A stretch of 64,000 nucleotides of DNA, from assembly GCA_900239685.1 (NCBI GenBank), contig OENT01000551.1:35496-99495 (forward strand), read 5' to 3'. The position numbers and the translations under genes were made by a program. Numbering within the stretch: the first letter of the stretch is position 1; the number at the start of each line of letters is the position of its first letter. Shown piece after piece: positions 49,460 to 60,477 of the stretch. Source of the DNA: Rotaria macrura (lineage: Eukaryota > Rotifera > Eurotatoria > Philodinida > Philodinidae). The notes below the pieces were generated by a model. That model had not been told where the DNA came from. It saw only the letters and a program-made list of their open reading frames with translations, and ran no database searches.

Positions 49460-49969
49460 CACTCTAAAAAAAATAAGAGCTTTACCGAACCCGCCAAAAA
49501 GGTTCGGTAGATGACAAAAAGCTAGCAAATGTGTTGAAAGTTCCAAAAAAAGAATAAAAGAATACACGGAACCTTTGAAGGATCTGACCATGTGCCCGCC
49601 ATCAGATCCTTTTTTCTTCGAAACCTTTTTAAGATCGGTAGAGCAAAAAAGGCTTCGTAGTTAAATACAAAACTCGAAAGTTTTCGTATTAAATAAAATG
49701 GTTTTATGCGAAACAGAGTACGAAACCATGAGGTTTCCTATGGAACTTTTCCAGTTTCGTATTTGCCTACGAAACCTTTTTTTCGCTCTACCGAACTTAA
49801 AAAGGTATCGAAGAAAAAAGGATCTGATGGCGGACATATGGTCAGATCCTTTAAAGGTTCCGTGTATTTTTTTATTCTTTTTTGGAACTTGCAACACATT
49901 TGCAAGCTTTTTGTCATCTACCGAACCTTTTTGGCTGGTTCGGTAAAGCTCTTATTTTGTTTTAGAGTG
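49460..49969. mobile_element. palindromic MITE (Tc1/mariner-like, TA duplication)
   Basis: Two inverted arms of roughly 225 bp, about nine-tenths identical by eye, meet around a short centre near 49700-49740. The ends read CACTCTAAAA and TTTTAGAGTG and are flanked by TA on both sides (49458-49459 and 49970-49971), as in Tc1/mariner insertions. Each arm also holds a smaller hairpin, ACCGAACC...GGTTCGGT. No protein is encoded; the open frames on both strands here are palindrome shadows. Confidence 0.88.
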
Positions 49970-49971
49970 TA

Positions 49972-51638
49972 TCTATAATATGGCAGTGTTATAGTTTTAC
50001 AGTACTGAAAAACTTCTAAATTCCTACGACTTCGGTGGAAATCCGTTGTCAAGTATGGAACTTGCGGCCTTGAGCGCATAGGTTGCTTTAAGGAAAATCA
50101 AATTCAAACTATAGACAATCTTCTCCATAATAAAAGTGAAAAAGTAGTTCATCAATTTCTGTAAATGAATTGAGCCAAATGCAGATAGATAAAGTTCGTC
50201 AGATGCAAATCAAATCCTACGGTTTCATAACCAGCGAAAATAGCTCAATCGTCGACATCTTTAATACAGTATCTCATTTCTGTCGATTGCAGGAGGTTCA
50301 CACACATCATCAGCTGATAATAAATACATGAAACTTAAGAACATGAAACCTAAGAACATGAAACTTGAGCATGAGAGTAAAAATCCTTTAAAATTCGATT
50401 TTTAATGACAACCGCGCGTCTATTTCTTTTCAAGTCAAATGTATAAACTTCAAAAAATTGAATAGGTGTGAAAGTAGTTTTAGCCAGTTTTTTTTATGGA
50501 GTATCATTTTCGTTGTCCATGATTCATATTCGTGATTAAAAAAATAAGCATTATTCGCAGAATAATAGATACAAGAATGAATGTATCTTTCTATATTAGT
50601 CATCGCGTACTTGAAATCATGCCATAACATCCAAATGCACGACTTGGCCAAGAAAATGTATAGTGCTATTACGTCTATGGTGGTTTTAAGAGGAATACTT
50701 GCATCGTATCATTAACCAGACTGCTTTTTAAAAGTGACTTGAAATTAAACGATGCTTTGAATAGGCATATTTTCTTTGACTGGTGATTAATATTAAAAAA
50801 ATCTATGAAAACTCAATTTCGTAAATTGCCTTTATCTAGATCACACAATCAGCACAGTTGAAAATCATTTAAAATTTTGTCGATTGAAGCAAGAAAACTA
50901 CGCTAAATTCTTTCATTTAAATGTCTGATAGTGAAATCATCACAATGCTTATTTTCAATAAAATATTGTCATCTTTTTCATAGATAAGTTTCCTTGAAGA
51001 GTAGCTGAAAGTCTATTGCCGATCATAAGTTTAATGCAAAATAGAAATACATGAACTTTTTAATAGACATTTAATCGCAACTTTAATCGATAGAATTGGG
51101 ACCAATCAGTTAGTCAAACTAATTTAAAATGACCTCTTCCGGTTACTGAATTTGTATTGTGCCGTCGGAATATTCTTCCACCTGATATCGAATATCAATG
51201 TTCCAATCCACACCACACCACGGTTGTGAAATCAGAGAAGCCTCAATATGTAGGAAGGATATTACTGATCATGATTACTAATCATGACAGAAAAAAAAGA
51301 TGCGTCAATATGCCTAACGAAACTTATTTTAGTCAATTTTTCTTCCTATTCTTGAAATTTCGTAGTCATGTCGAAACTTATGGAATTTTTTCACGGAAGA
51401 AGTTTTGTTTTAGAAAGGAAAAGACAAGCGGCAAACTATGGATATAAAAAAGAATTTGTAATCATTTCATTTTACGATTTTTTGTAACTTGTTTGCCAAG
51501 AAGAATTCTTCAATTGAGAAAAGAAACAAAGCATGTATTCGTCGGCGATTCAGTCTGCTTCGTTCACATAACATTGAAAAAGCTATTGGCTACTCGAGGG
51601 TCAGCGAGCATTGTATTTTTCATCGTATTGACTCTCCA
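49972..51638. other. intergenic, with one coding-like stretch
   Basis: Mostly AT-rich. At about 50155-50330 one plus-strand frame stays open and reads like protein (SQMQIDKVRQMQIKSYGFIT), possibly an old F-box-family exon, but I cannot place it. A 15-bp motif (GAACATGAAACYTAA) repeats near 50330-50365. Confidence 0.3.
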
Positions 51639-53484
51639 ATGGATAGAGAGATGTCTTATACCTTTGAAAACAAGAAAAATAACGTAAACAACTTTTTGTC
51701 TAATACAATGAGTCGTGAACCTGTTCACCTTCTGGATTTACCTGACGAAATTTTACTCATAATTATGGAAAAACTAGATTCTGTCAATACACTCTATTCA
51801 CTGCTAGGTGTAAATAGACGACTTGATCGGCTAGTACGAAATCTCAACGGCATTAGTCATATCAACTTTTTACATTTATCATCAAGCAATGAACTCTGCT
51901 CAGTAGATGATGTCATACTTGATCGATTTTGTCATGAATTATTGCCTCAAATAAGTTACAAGATTGTTATGCTCAGTCTTTCACTACAATCCATGGAACG
52001 CATTCTACTATCGTGCCAATATTCTAATCTTTGTGTGATTATCTTGACCATATTTCCACCATACGAAATTTTACATTGTTTCAAAGGTAGAAAAAAAGAC
52101 CTTCATCATTCTTATTCTGTAAAAGCTGTTCTCTTGTTTTCATAAATCGTTAGAAGAATCACCAGTGGCTCGTTTGCTCCAAGAAAAAATCCAGTACATT
52201 GGTATTATGACCTCAGATGAAGTATTCACTATGGAATCATATACAGATGCATGTATTCGTATTCTTAACATCTGCAAAAATTTACAATGTTTGGATATGA
52301 ATAAATGGATAAACGACTCCAGAGCACAATTAACAATTCAAGGTCAACCAGCTAATGTTTGTTTTTCAAATTTGCATACATTATCAATTAATGTGGACAC
52401 GATGAACGATTGTCTTACTCTCTTGGATGGTCGTCTTTATCACTTATCTTCATTTATTGTAAATATAACTTTTATCGAAAGATTACAAATTCTTACCGAT
52501 AGTCAAGTAAGTTTTTCATTAATTTTCAGTAAAAGATACGTGTATAATATTAAAAAAGCGAATAAATAACATTATTTTATAGCTTATTTTTTGTTGTTGT
52601 TTTAGACCGTTTTAAATAATATGAAGCAATTCTCATTAACTTGCAATACGCATACGGATGCATTTGATTGTCGCATACTACGACTTGCTCAACGAATGGT
52701 CAATTTGGATAAACTGACTCTTCGTCTTAGTGTTAATCGAGCAATTATGATCGATGGAACTTGTCTTAATGAAAATATTCTGGTTCACATATTAAATTTG
52801 AAGGCATTCACATTTCACATTATGACAACGGCACCAACTTCGGACGATAATTCTTTTTTATCAAAGAATGATATTCAAACTACATTTATTAATTGGAAAT
52901 ATTCTTTAGTTCATGGTTGTATTGATCATTTCTCGAATGGATATACCACTTGCCACATTTATTCATTACCATACGAAATGAATGGCATCATAAATGTTAC
53001 CAATAGTTTACGTGACCAAAAATTTTTATTTGTCACTCAAATGACATTGTATGATACAAGTCCATTCGAACATCAATTTTTCGAATGGTTATATCAAGCT
53101 GCTCCATTACTTCGAAATTTGACAATACGCAATATGGTATCACAAAAAAATAAATTTCAAATTGAATTAAATGATAGCAAATCACAGTTAAAAAAAAATA
53201 CATTCTTACACCTTGTTCAACTGGTGCTTAGTGACGCACATCACGATTATGCTCATCAATTTTTAAACAATTCAATTACAAATGTTCCGAAGCTCGAAAT
53301 GCTCGAGATAAATTATGAAAATTTATTTATTGTTACCAACGATTTCACCAATGATATTACTCGACACAATTGTACTCAAATTAAACATATAACATTAACT
53401 GAATTACCAGATTTACCAAAACATTTTTTTATGTATTTTTCTTGTTTAAAATTTACAGTTGATAAGGAATATCAATTTAGTTGA
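51639..53484 (+). CDS. F-box/LRR-like protein, bdelloid-type (second intact copy)
   Basis: Exons 51639-52086, 52154-52506 and 52606-53484 join in frame to 559 residues. The first ATG (MDREMSYTFENK) is my choice; ATGs at 51651 and 51708 are alternatives, the last nearest the F-box. The F-box core is LLDLPDEILLIIMEKLDSVN followed by LYSLLGVNRRLDRLV. The rest is a leucine-rich solenoid with family landmarks LCVIILTIFPP, CKNLQCLDM, FSNLHTLSINVD, LYHLSSFIVNI, MVNLDKLTLRL, FINWKYSLVHGC and YSLPYEMNGI. It probably acts as the substrate-selecting subunit of an SCF ubiquitin ligase. Introns of 67 and 99 nt. It lies beside several transposon insertions. Confidence 0.87.
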
Positions 53485-54778
53485 ATAAAATGAATAAAAA
53501 AATCATATATCTTATTGTTTCTTTGATTAAAGGCTAAAAAATGTATCTGATACTTGATAGAAAATAAAAAATCGGCGCGTACAAAATTATATCTGTGTGT
53601 TTTTCAACTATAAGCAGCGATTTTTGTGAACAACGATTGAGTTAGTGCTATTCATGAGAAGAAATAATGGGAAGATACCTTTTGAATTGACGTCAATTAG
53701 TGCATTACGGTTATATACTACGATGAAATCATTTTAGAAAATGGTGTTTTTTGTTCTGCCTCACGTATTTTAATTGAGATCACTAATCCGTCGTTTAACT
53801 TTGGATGATGAAACATAGAGGATTTCATCTCTGAATATTCCAGTCTGAATTTGTTTCGTAAATTTGAGTTAGAAGACATTTTAAAATGCGAAATGAAAAA
53901 TTTCACAATGACTATAATTTGTTAGACATTGTTGAATAAGAAGAAAATTTTTTTTTGCTTCAATTTTGTTTCGATAAATAGTCTGCAGATGTATTCTCGA
54001 AAATGAGACAGATTTTATGGAATGAAAATTTTCACACAGATTAGAATAGTCGATATACTGCGGGAATAACTGAAGTTGTTTATTTAATGAAAGGAAAAAT
54101 CTAAAATTATCACAAATTCTGCCTTGTAAATATAGTGAACACTAAAAAAGTATATTTATGAAGTTCTTCAACTGAATGAAACCAAAATGAAGATATTCGA
54201 CTATATATATATAATATTGCTTTTATTTAAATTATGAAGTATGTTGGATGTACTCACGCTTCATCATCATGGACGAACTTCTTCCCTGTGACAGAAAAAA
54301 AAGACCATACAAATTTTACAATGATGAAAACAACATGTGAAAGAAAAAAAAGAACTAAGTAAATACATATTTTAGCTGTGGAGATATTGTGAAGTAATTA
54401 AACATACATGATTAGTTGTCAGACTACATGGAATAAATTACATGAAATATAACAAGCGCATTCAGAAAAAAAGAAAAGGTCACATATATGTTAGTACTAA
54501 ATTGATGGCCATAAAGGTATCTTTAACAGTTACAGTAATGACACACGCGCAAACATAATGCATGATCGAATAAGAAAGATTTTCATCGTAGAATAAATTT
54601 AAGATTTTCTTACTTGTTCTTCCTTATTGTACCATTGCTCTCCTTTCTTTCAACGGAAGAGGATTATGATAGTACTCTTGTATATACAACAGGTATATTT
54701 TATGTTGAAAAAAGTCACTCGACACAGATGGATTTGTTCAGATTATAGTGTGAATAATCTTAGACCAATGGGTTTGTG
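53485..54778. other. intergenic / 3' flank of the LINE relic
   Basis: No coding signal. The part next to 54779 is probably the untranslated 3' end of the LINE. Confidence 0.4.
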
Positions 54779-56050
54779 TTAGTTTTTCAATTGTTTTAAT
54801 CGTTGGTACATGTGATATTTCATCATTCGTCGCATCATACCAATAGCTCTAAACATTTGCCTATTCACGCCTTCAAGATGTTTTTGTTTAGATTTTGATA
54901 AGATTGGGGATATGTTTAATAGTGATTGGTAGTATGGTCTTATGTAAGCATTATATAGTCGATAAGTTATAGCTTCACATACCATTCGGCTATAGAAGTA
55001 AAAACCTTGAACATTTTAGTGTTTTTACGAATTTTGGATTCTATGTGGTTAAGATGTGATGAGAATGACAGTATGTTATCCAGAAACGTGCCAAGATACT
55101 TTACTTTATCGCAATGCGAAATGAGATGTCCATGACAGTCGATATGAAGCAGAATTTTGGGAGCCACTTGTCGATGAAATAATATCCAGAATGGTTTGTG
55201 AAAGTTATTTAACTATTTCCAAATTGAAGCATAGGAGATGAATGCACTGATGACACTCTTGATTTGTTCTATAAGTTTGGCCATGAGAAATTTTGAGGAC
55301 CAGTTCACCAATGAAGACACCAGAACAGATAGATCGTCAGGAAACAGATGTTTCCAATACAGCAAGGATATACTATTCAATATATCATGATGGTAAACTA
55401 TAAAAATAACTGTTCCTATGCAGGAGCCTTGTGGAGCACCCTTATGCAGCAAGAAATTATTAGATATTGATCCATTTATATTTATATAAGCTGATCTTTT
55501 TGATAGACAGTTCCATAACCAAGCCATTAGATACAAAGGACAATCTAGACGGTGGAATTTTAGTATAAATCTATTAAACCAAAGCTGATTGAAAGCTGCT
55601 TCGAAATCAATAAATAAACCAGCAGCTGCTGTGTTGATCGATAGACTTTAACCAATGTGATCGATTAGTGAAACCAATCTAACTGCCATATTCTGTCCTG
55701 GTCTAAATTCCGTTTGCTCCTCTGGCAAGATACTATTGCCATACACCCATTGATTAAAATATGAAAGAAAAGTTTTGTCGTACAATTTCGAAAAACATGG
55801 GAAGAGCGAAATAGCACGTGTATCGTTTAAATTGACGATGTTTGGTTTTGTTTTTGACAGAAGGATAACTTTTGCCATTTTCCAGTGCGACGGCTTGCAT
55901 AAATAAGACATAAAATAGTTGAAAGAGGAACAAATGAATGAATGACATGATGATGATGGTAGCTTGATTATGTTGTTGGTGACACCATCTGCACCTGATG
56001 AGCTCTTGTTTTTCAACGATCGGATGGTCAATATTCGACTTTAAATGCAT
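54779..56050 (-). pseudogene. 5'-truncated LINE reverse transcriptase relic
   Basis: Reading right to left, one frame carries RT motifs in order: LKNKSSSGADGVTNNIIKLP, WKMAKVILLSKTKPN, EEQTEFRPGQNMAV, LFIDFEAAFNQLW (first catalytic aspartate), GAPQGSCIGTVIFIVY, and FPDD in place of the usual [FY]ADD box. Then come VAPKILLHI and VKYLGTFLDN. The frame is broken by stops at about 55648 and 55213 and by a frameshift near 54980, after which YRLYNAYIRPYYQSLLNI and NRQMFRAIG complete the tail. The endonuclease half is absent, as expected of a 5'-truncated non-LTR copy. The changed catalytic box, stops and shift make it inactive. Confidence 0.8.
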
Positions 56051-59000
56051 GCAAGTTTATAAAAATATGTAAGCAACGAGAAGCGATATACTTGCTCTCG
56101 ATCATTTTTTTCCGAAATTTTTTATAGAGACTGATAATGAATACTTTATCATGTGTAAGCCGATTGGCATTCGTATGCAGTTGTCCTTAATAAGCTAGTC
56201 ATTGTTCTTTCGACCATTACAAACAATAAAAAATAACGAATAAATTCCATTATTGGATCAGAATTGGAATGGATGATGTCGAATTCCACGGCATGAATCG
56301 AGTTTCTTACTAGATGACAATTTTGTGATATTATCGGGCGATCATCTTTCTTATTGATAACATAAAATGCAAAATACATTGTTAAAAACTGATTTTCAGT
56401 ACTTTTGGCATTCATAACAATTTTCGATCTTATCATATTTATTTTTATTGCAAATAATATTGTTCAACGTAGTACTTATCGTTTAAACTGTCACATCGTA
56501 TAGTATGCAACATAGGCATGACTACAATGAATTTGTATGTAATCGACTATGCATTGAACTTGGTAAAATTTTCATAAAATTATTAACTAGATAATCCATA
56601 GCCTGACATTGGGTTCATTAATACTTGATGACAAGTATAGAAACGAGCTTATAGATTTGATCAATATTTTTAATCATTTTGTAAATAATACGTCTAGTTA
56701 AAAATTTTCAGCATTCATTTTATTACTAGTCAACGGTAATGAGAAGCATTTACGAAAGTACTCTTAATACTCTTCAAGAAGCAAAAACTGATCAGAGATG
56801 CTTGAGTGCTATAGTAATTCTTACTTTTATCACTCGAAAATTTCAAACTATAGTCTCAATATCACTATATACATCATCGTAACGTATTAAAATGGAATAA
56901 ACTGTAGAACTTTTCATTATATAACATATACCGCTTGCAAGAATATTAGAAATGATTCCTTCGTTTCGATTTTTATCCTTAATATTCATTATTTTGTCTT
57001 TAATCATTGTTATTTTGTCTATGAAAACGAGCAGCTCTCATAAGTATTTTTGAAAATTCCAGCACTATTATTGAATAGCTACTTTTGCCAAGAAAATCAG
57101 ATTTTTCAAAAGTCGCTATACAGTCGTATAATGATGGTGTCAACATTGATTCAAACTACATCGTTTATACATTAAATATGACACGAAGTTCTGCGTCGAG
57201 AAAGATATATCATCCACATTTATTCACCAAAATGAACACTATTTTACAAGTACCAACCACAAAATTCAACACAATTTACAATGTATCATGTTGGGTGAAT
57301 GGAGAGAATCTTCATTTAATTTGCTTATGTTAACATTTCAAGACACCTCCGACATTGACAGTAACTCTCTCGAAATACAGTTTGAAGAAGAACAAGCGAT
57401 ACAGGTGAAATTATATGCATTTTCACGACTATCTATTTACTTGTTCATTTTAGCTGATGCCGTAGATAGTCGTGTGAAATTTGATATAAGAAAAGCAGAC
57501 GAAAAAAAGAATGAAAAAATTAACATAATCGAATCTACTTCATAAATTGATGTTTAAATAATTGCTTCATATAAAGCGCCGATTAAAAAAAGTAGTTATT
57601 GAAAAACTGACCAACGATCTTTCAACACAAAAATGTCGTTTAGAATGAAATTCTCAACGTCGCTACAATGATATGAATTTCATATAAAATGCTAACATTT
57701 AGTGACTTTACTGTATATACATTTGGTTTTAGTTTGAAATCTTAGTGTACACTAATATTTATATGAATCGCAGGAACTACCTTTTCTGTGTCAACAGTTT
57801 GTTTCAATGAACACAAATTATTTGTTTTAGATCTTTATTTTTTTCAATGTCATTTTTTTAAATATATGTAGTCTCAGTATTCATTTTATTTTCGGTCGTA
57901 TACCTTCGTTTCGTCAGATAATGTTGAATATTGAGACGATACTTTTCGTAACCGAATAATTTCATTTTGCACAATTACAAATATTGTTTATAATTACAAT
58001 CTCTCGTTCGAAGTAATCTAACGTGTTTTTCAGTGAATTCACTAAATTACTTCTAGTTTAAGTAGATCATACTGAAGAACGAAATCCAGTATGCACACTA
58101 ATAAACAGAAGCACAATCTTCTATTAGTCGAATTTTGAAAAGTAGATCTTCTGTTCATGTGACAAGTCTATGTAACTAAGGATGATAGTCTCAGTAATTA
58201 ACTTGCGAAATTTTCTCTCTATTGATTGTTTGAAGTTACACTAATCGATATTAACTATTCTTCAAAAAGTAAGAAAAGTGAATATTTTCTATGACAATAG
58301 TAAAAATTTGATGAAACCATAAAACTAACACGATATTTTATAAAGAACATGATTTCAAGTTCTTCCTTTCCATTTGATTTGTGATCAATAAGTATGAATT
58401 TACCTATTCTGTATTTCAATATTATACCTCACGATCACCCAATGCACATGAAACCGATGAATTTTAATGTAACTTTTACCCAGTTGAAATTGCAGATCAT
58501 CATCAGAGATTTTTCGCTTGTATGACTCCTTGTTACACAAGAGAAAGACGTTCACAGAATATTTGATTGTTCGAAGTTTATATAATACGTTAGAGCTATT
58601 CCTGCAAATTGTTGAAAGTTGGATGTATTCTATTCATTTAAGAGCAGATTGTATGTTGAATCTGTCAGAGCTACAATGATTAGAGTTTGTTGATGTAGGA
58701 TTAATAATTTCTGAATATAAAGAGAACGAGAAAACATGAAAAAAAGCAGAAAGCCAGTTAGTGAATTTTGTTATTGAGATTGATCAATGTGCTAGTTTTT
58801 TTTTTAGCAATCGCCGTTCATTATCCAAGTCATCTGACCCTCTCCAGTAACAAACCACGAACTTCTATCCTATCATCTTCAACATTCTATGTCAGTCATG
58901 GTAAACCTTTGTGTCTGATGATGCCATCCGTTTATAAAGGATCGTAATGAATAGATCTGAATATCAGTACAGACATAGAAAAACGATCTACATATCTTTT

Positions 59001-59064
59001 TTGTATGCTTTTTCTTTGAACTTCAGTCACACACAGAAAACCCTGATATTCAAAACAAGTGCCT
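56051..59064. other. intergenic; weak coding-like frames at 57085-57545
   Basis: Two overlapping plus-strand frames (57085-57333 and 57288-57545) might be parts of one decayed exon pair: a NMTRSSASRKIYHPHLF segment and an acidic DTSDIDSNSLEIQFEEEQ segment. No domain and no consistent splice solution. The rest shows nothing. Confidence 0.3.
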
Positions 59065-60287
59065 TTATGCTGATATTCCAAAACCTTTCCAATTATTATT
59101 TAACGTTTTAATCGATCTTGATTGTTCTTGTGCTGGCCAGTATTCCTCAGGCGATCGAATAGTTTTAACTTTATGAAGTCGACTTATCTAAATAAAGAAC
59201 AAAATATGACAAAATGAAAACATGACAAAATGGAAGAGCCATTTACCAAAGCATCCGTTTCTTCAGTAGATAGATATCGTTTCGATGGTGTTTCAATGCG
59301 AGTATGTCGATCGCGACATCGTACAGGATTTGCAAGACGTTCAACAGCTCGTGTTATTCGTTCAGGAGCTATCTGTTGGTAACCTAGTGGAAACGGTGGA
59401 TGTACAATCGTACCCCATTTTTGACGACTCCGTGGTCGAGATGGTCGCACCGATGATATATCAGTTAAACGACCATAATCATAGTCATCAATAAATATTT
59501 TTTTAATTTCATATGCACGTGGTACGGATGTTTGACTAAAGTTCGGCGATACTATTTGTCGTGAATTATGATTATCATCATGACTTTGAAATGAACAGAT
59601 TGATGACACTACGTAATCTTTTGCTACATGAGCATTTAAACTTGCCGTTGTAGAAGTAGTTTCACGACGCCAATAATGACTTGTTCGATTTTGTATGATC
59701 CTTCTATTGTTATATGTGGTAAACGACACTTGAGAATTTCCTGTTGAATATGTTGATGAACAACGGGATGAGACTGGTTTTGTCGGAATGCGTCGAGCAG
59801 GTAATAATGGCGGTTGTGCTTGTTTACGTAATTGTAGTGCATGAACGGATGTATCGGTAGTGACGTGTTGTTTTACTTTTTCAACGTCACTTGTAAATGA
59901 TATCCGTGTACTGGTTGTACTATCATCAATGATTGAATTTGGTATTTCAGTAACATGAAAAGAATTTCGTGATATTGACGGAATATTACGATGAGAAATT
60001 CCTTCTGCTGTCTTATTTCTATTATTATCATCGAATGTTGGCTTAACATAAACGTTTCTATTATCATCAGCTTCATCATTATTCGATGTCGATTCAAAAT
60101 CACTTAATGCACAACATTCACGATCAGAGTCAGACCAATCTGAGATAGTATCGATGTCCTCGTCCGATACAGATTTCGGTCGATTTTCTCGTAATTGAAG
60201 ATGTTGTGCACGACTTAGTGCTAAACGATCCGTTGTTGATACATTGGTCGAGTCTCTGGTTTGAAATGAAACACGATTAGTTGTCAT
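59065..60287 (-). CDS. disordered protein with conserved-looking C-terminus, function unknown
   Basis: Two exons, 59247-60287 and 59065-59187, joined across a 59-nt intron, give 387 residues. The first 240 residues are S/T/R/D-rich and look disordered, with an acidic block (DEDIDTISDWSDSDRECC) and a proline patch (QPPLLPARRIPTKP). The C-terminal third reads more like a conserved segment: KWGTIVHPPFPLGYQQIAPE, then RITRAVERLANPV, TPSKRYLSTEETDAL, ISRLHKVKTIRSPEEYWPAQ. The last phrases come from the second exon; without splicing the frame runs into a stop after 19 unrelated codons. No signal peptide or membrane segment. The short W/P/R phrases recall small ciliary or microtubule-associated proteins, a guess only. 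Confidence 0.65.
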
Positions 60288-60408
60288 TGGATCAATCTTT
60301 AAATGAGCTTAAAAATTTCATCGGCGCATAACACAAAAAAAAGTACAAAGTTTCGACATATAAACGTAGATATTTGTTATAATGATGTCAGTAAAGGAAT
60401 TAAAAGTG

Positions 60409-60414
<6 letters not shown>

Positions 60415-60444
<30 letters not shown>

Positions 60445-60477
60445 AAAAACGAAGAAAGAAAAGAAAAGAAAAGAAAA
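60415..60477. repeat. (GA)n followed by A/G-rich tract
   Basis: About 13 GA dinucleotides followed by GAAAA-type repeats, about 130 bp upstream of the minus-strand gene starting at 60287. A polypurine run like this can be a promoter-proximal GAGA-type element, but nothing proves it. Confidence 0.75.

Noticed and set aside
49661..49978. Overlapping open frames on both strands (78-90 codons)
   Set aside because: They are produced by the palindrome of the MITE; reading one arm forward and the other backward gives mirrored frames.
50155..50330. Coding-like frame SQMQIDKVRQ...
   Set aside because: Reads plausibly as protein but has no domain, no start and no matching splice sites; left as an unexplained stretch.
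51489..51638. Extended N-terminus of the second F-box gene from a TTG codon
   Set aside because: Not an ATG; the ATG at 51639 is in frame and close to the F-box, which normally sits near the N-terminus.
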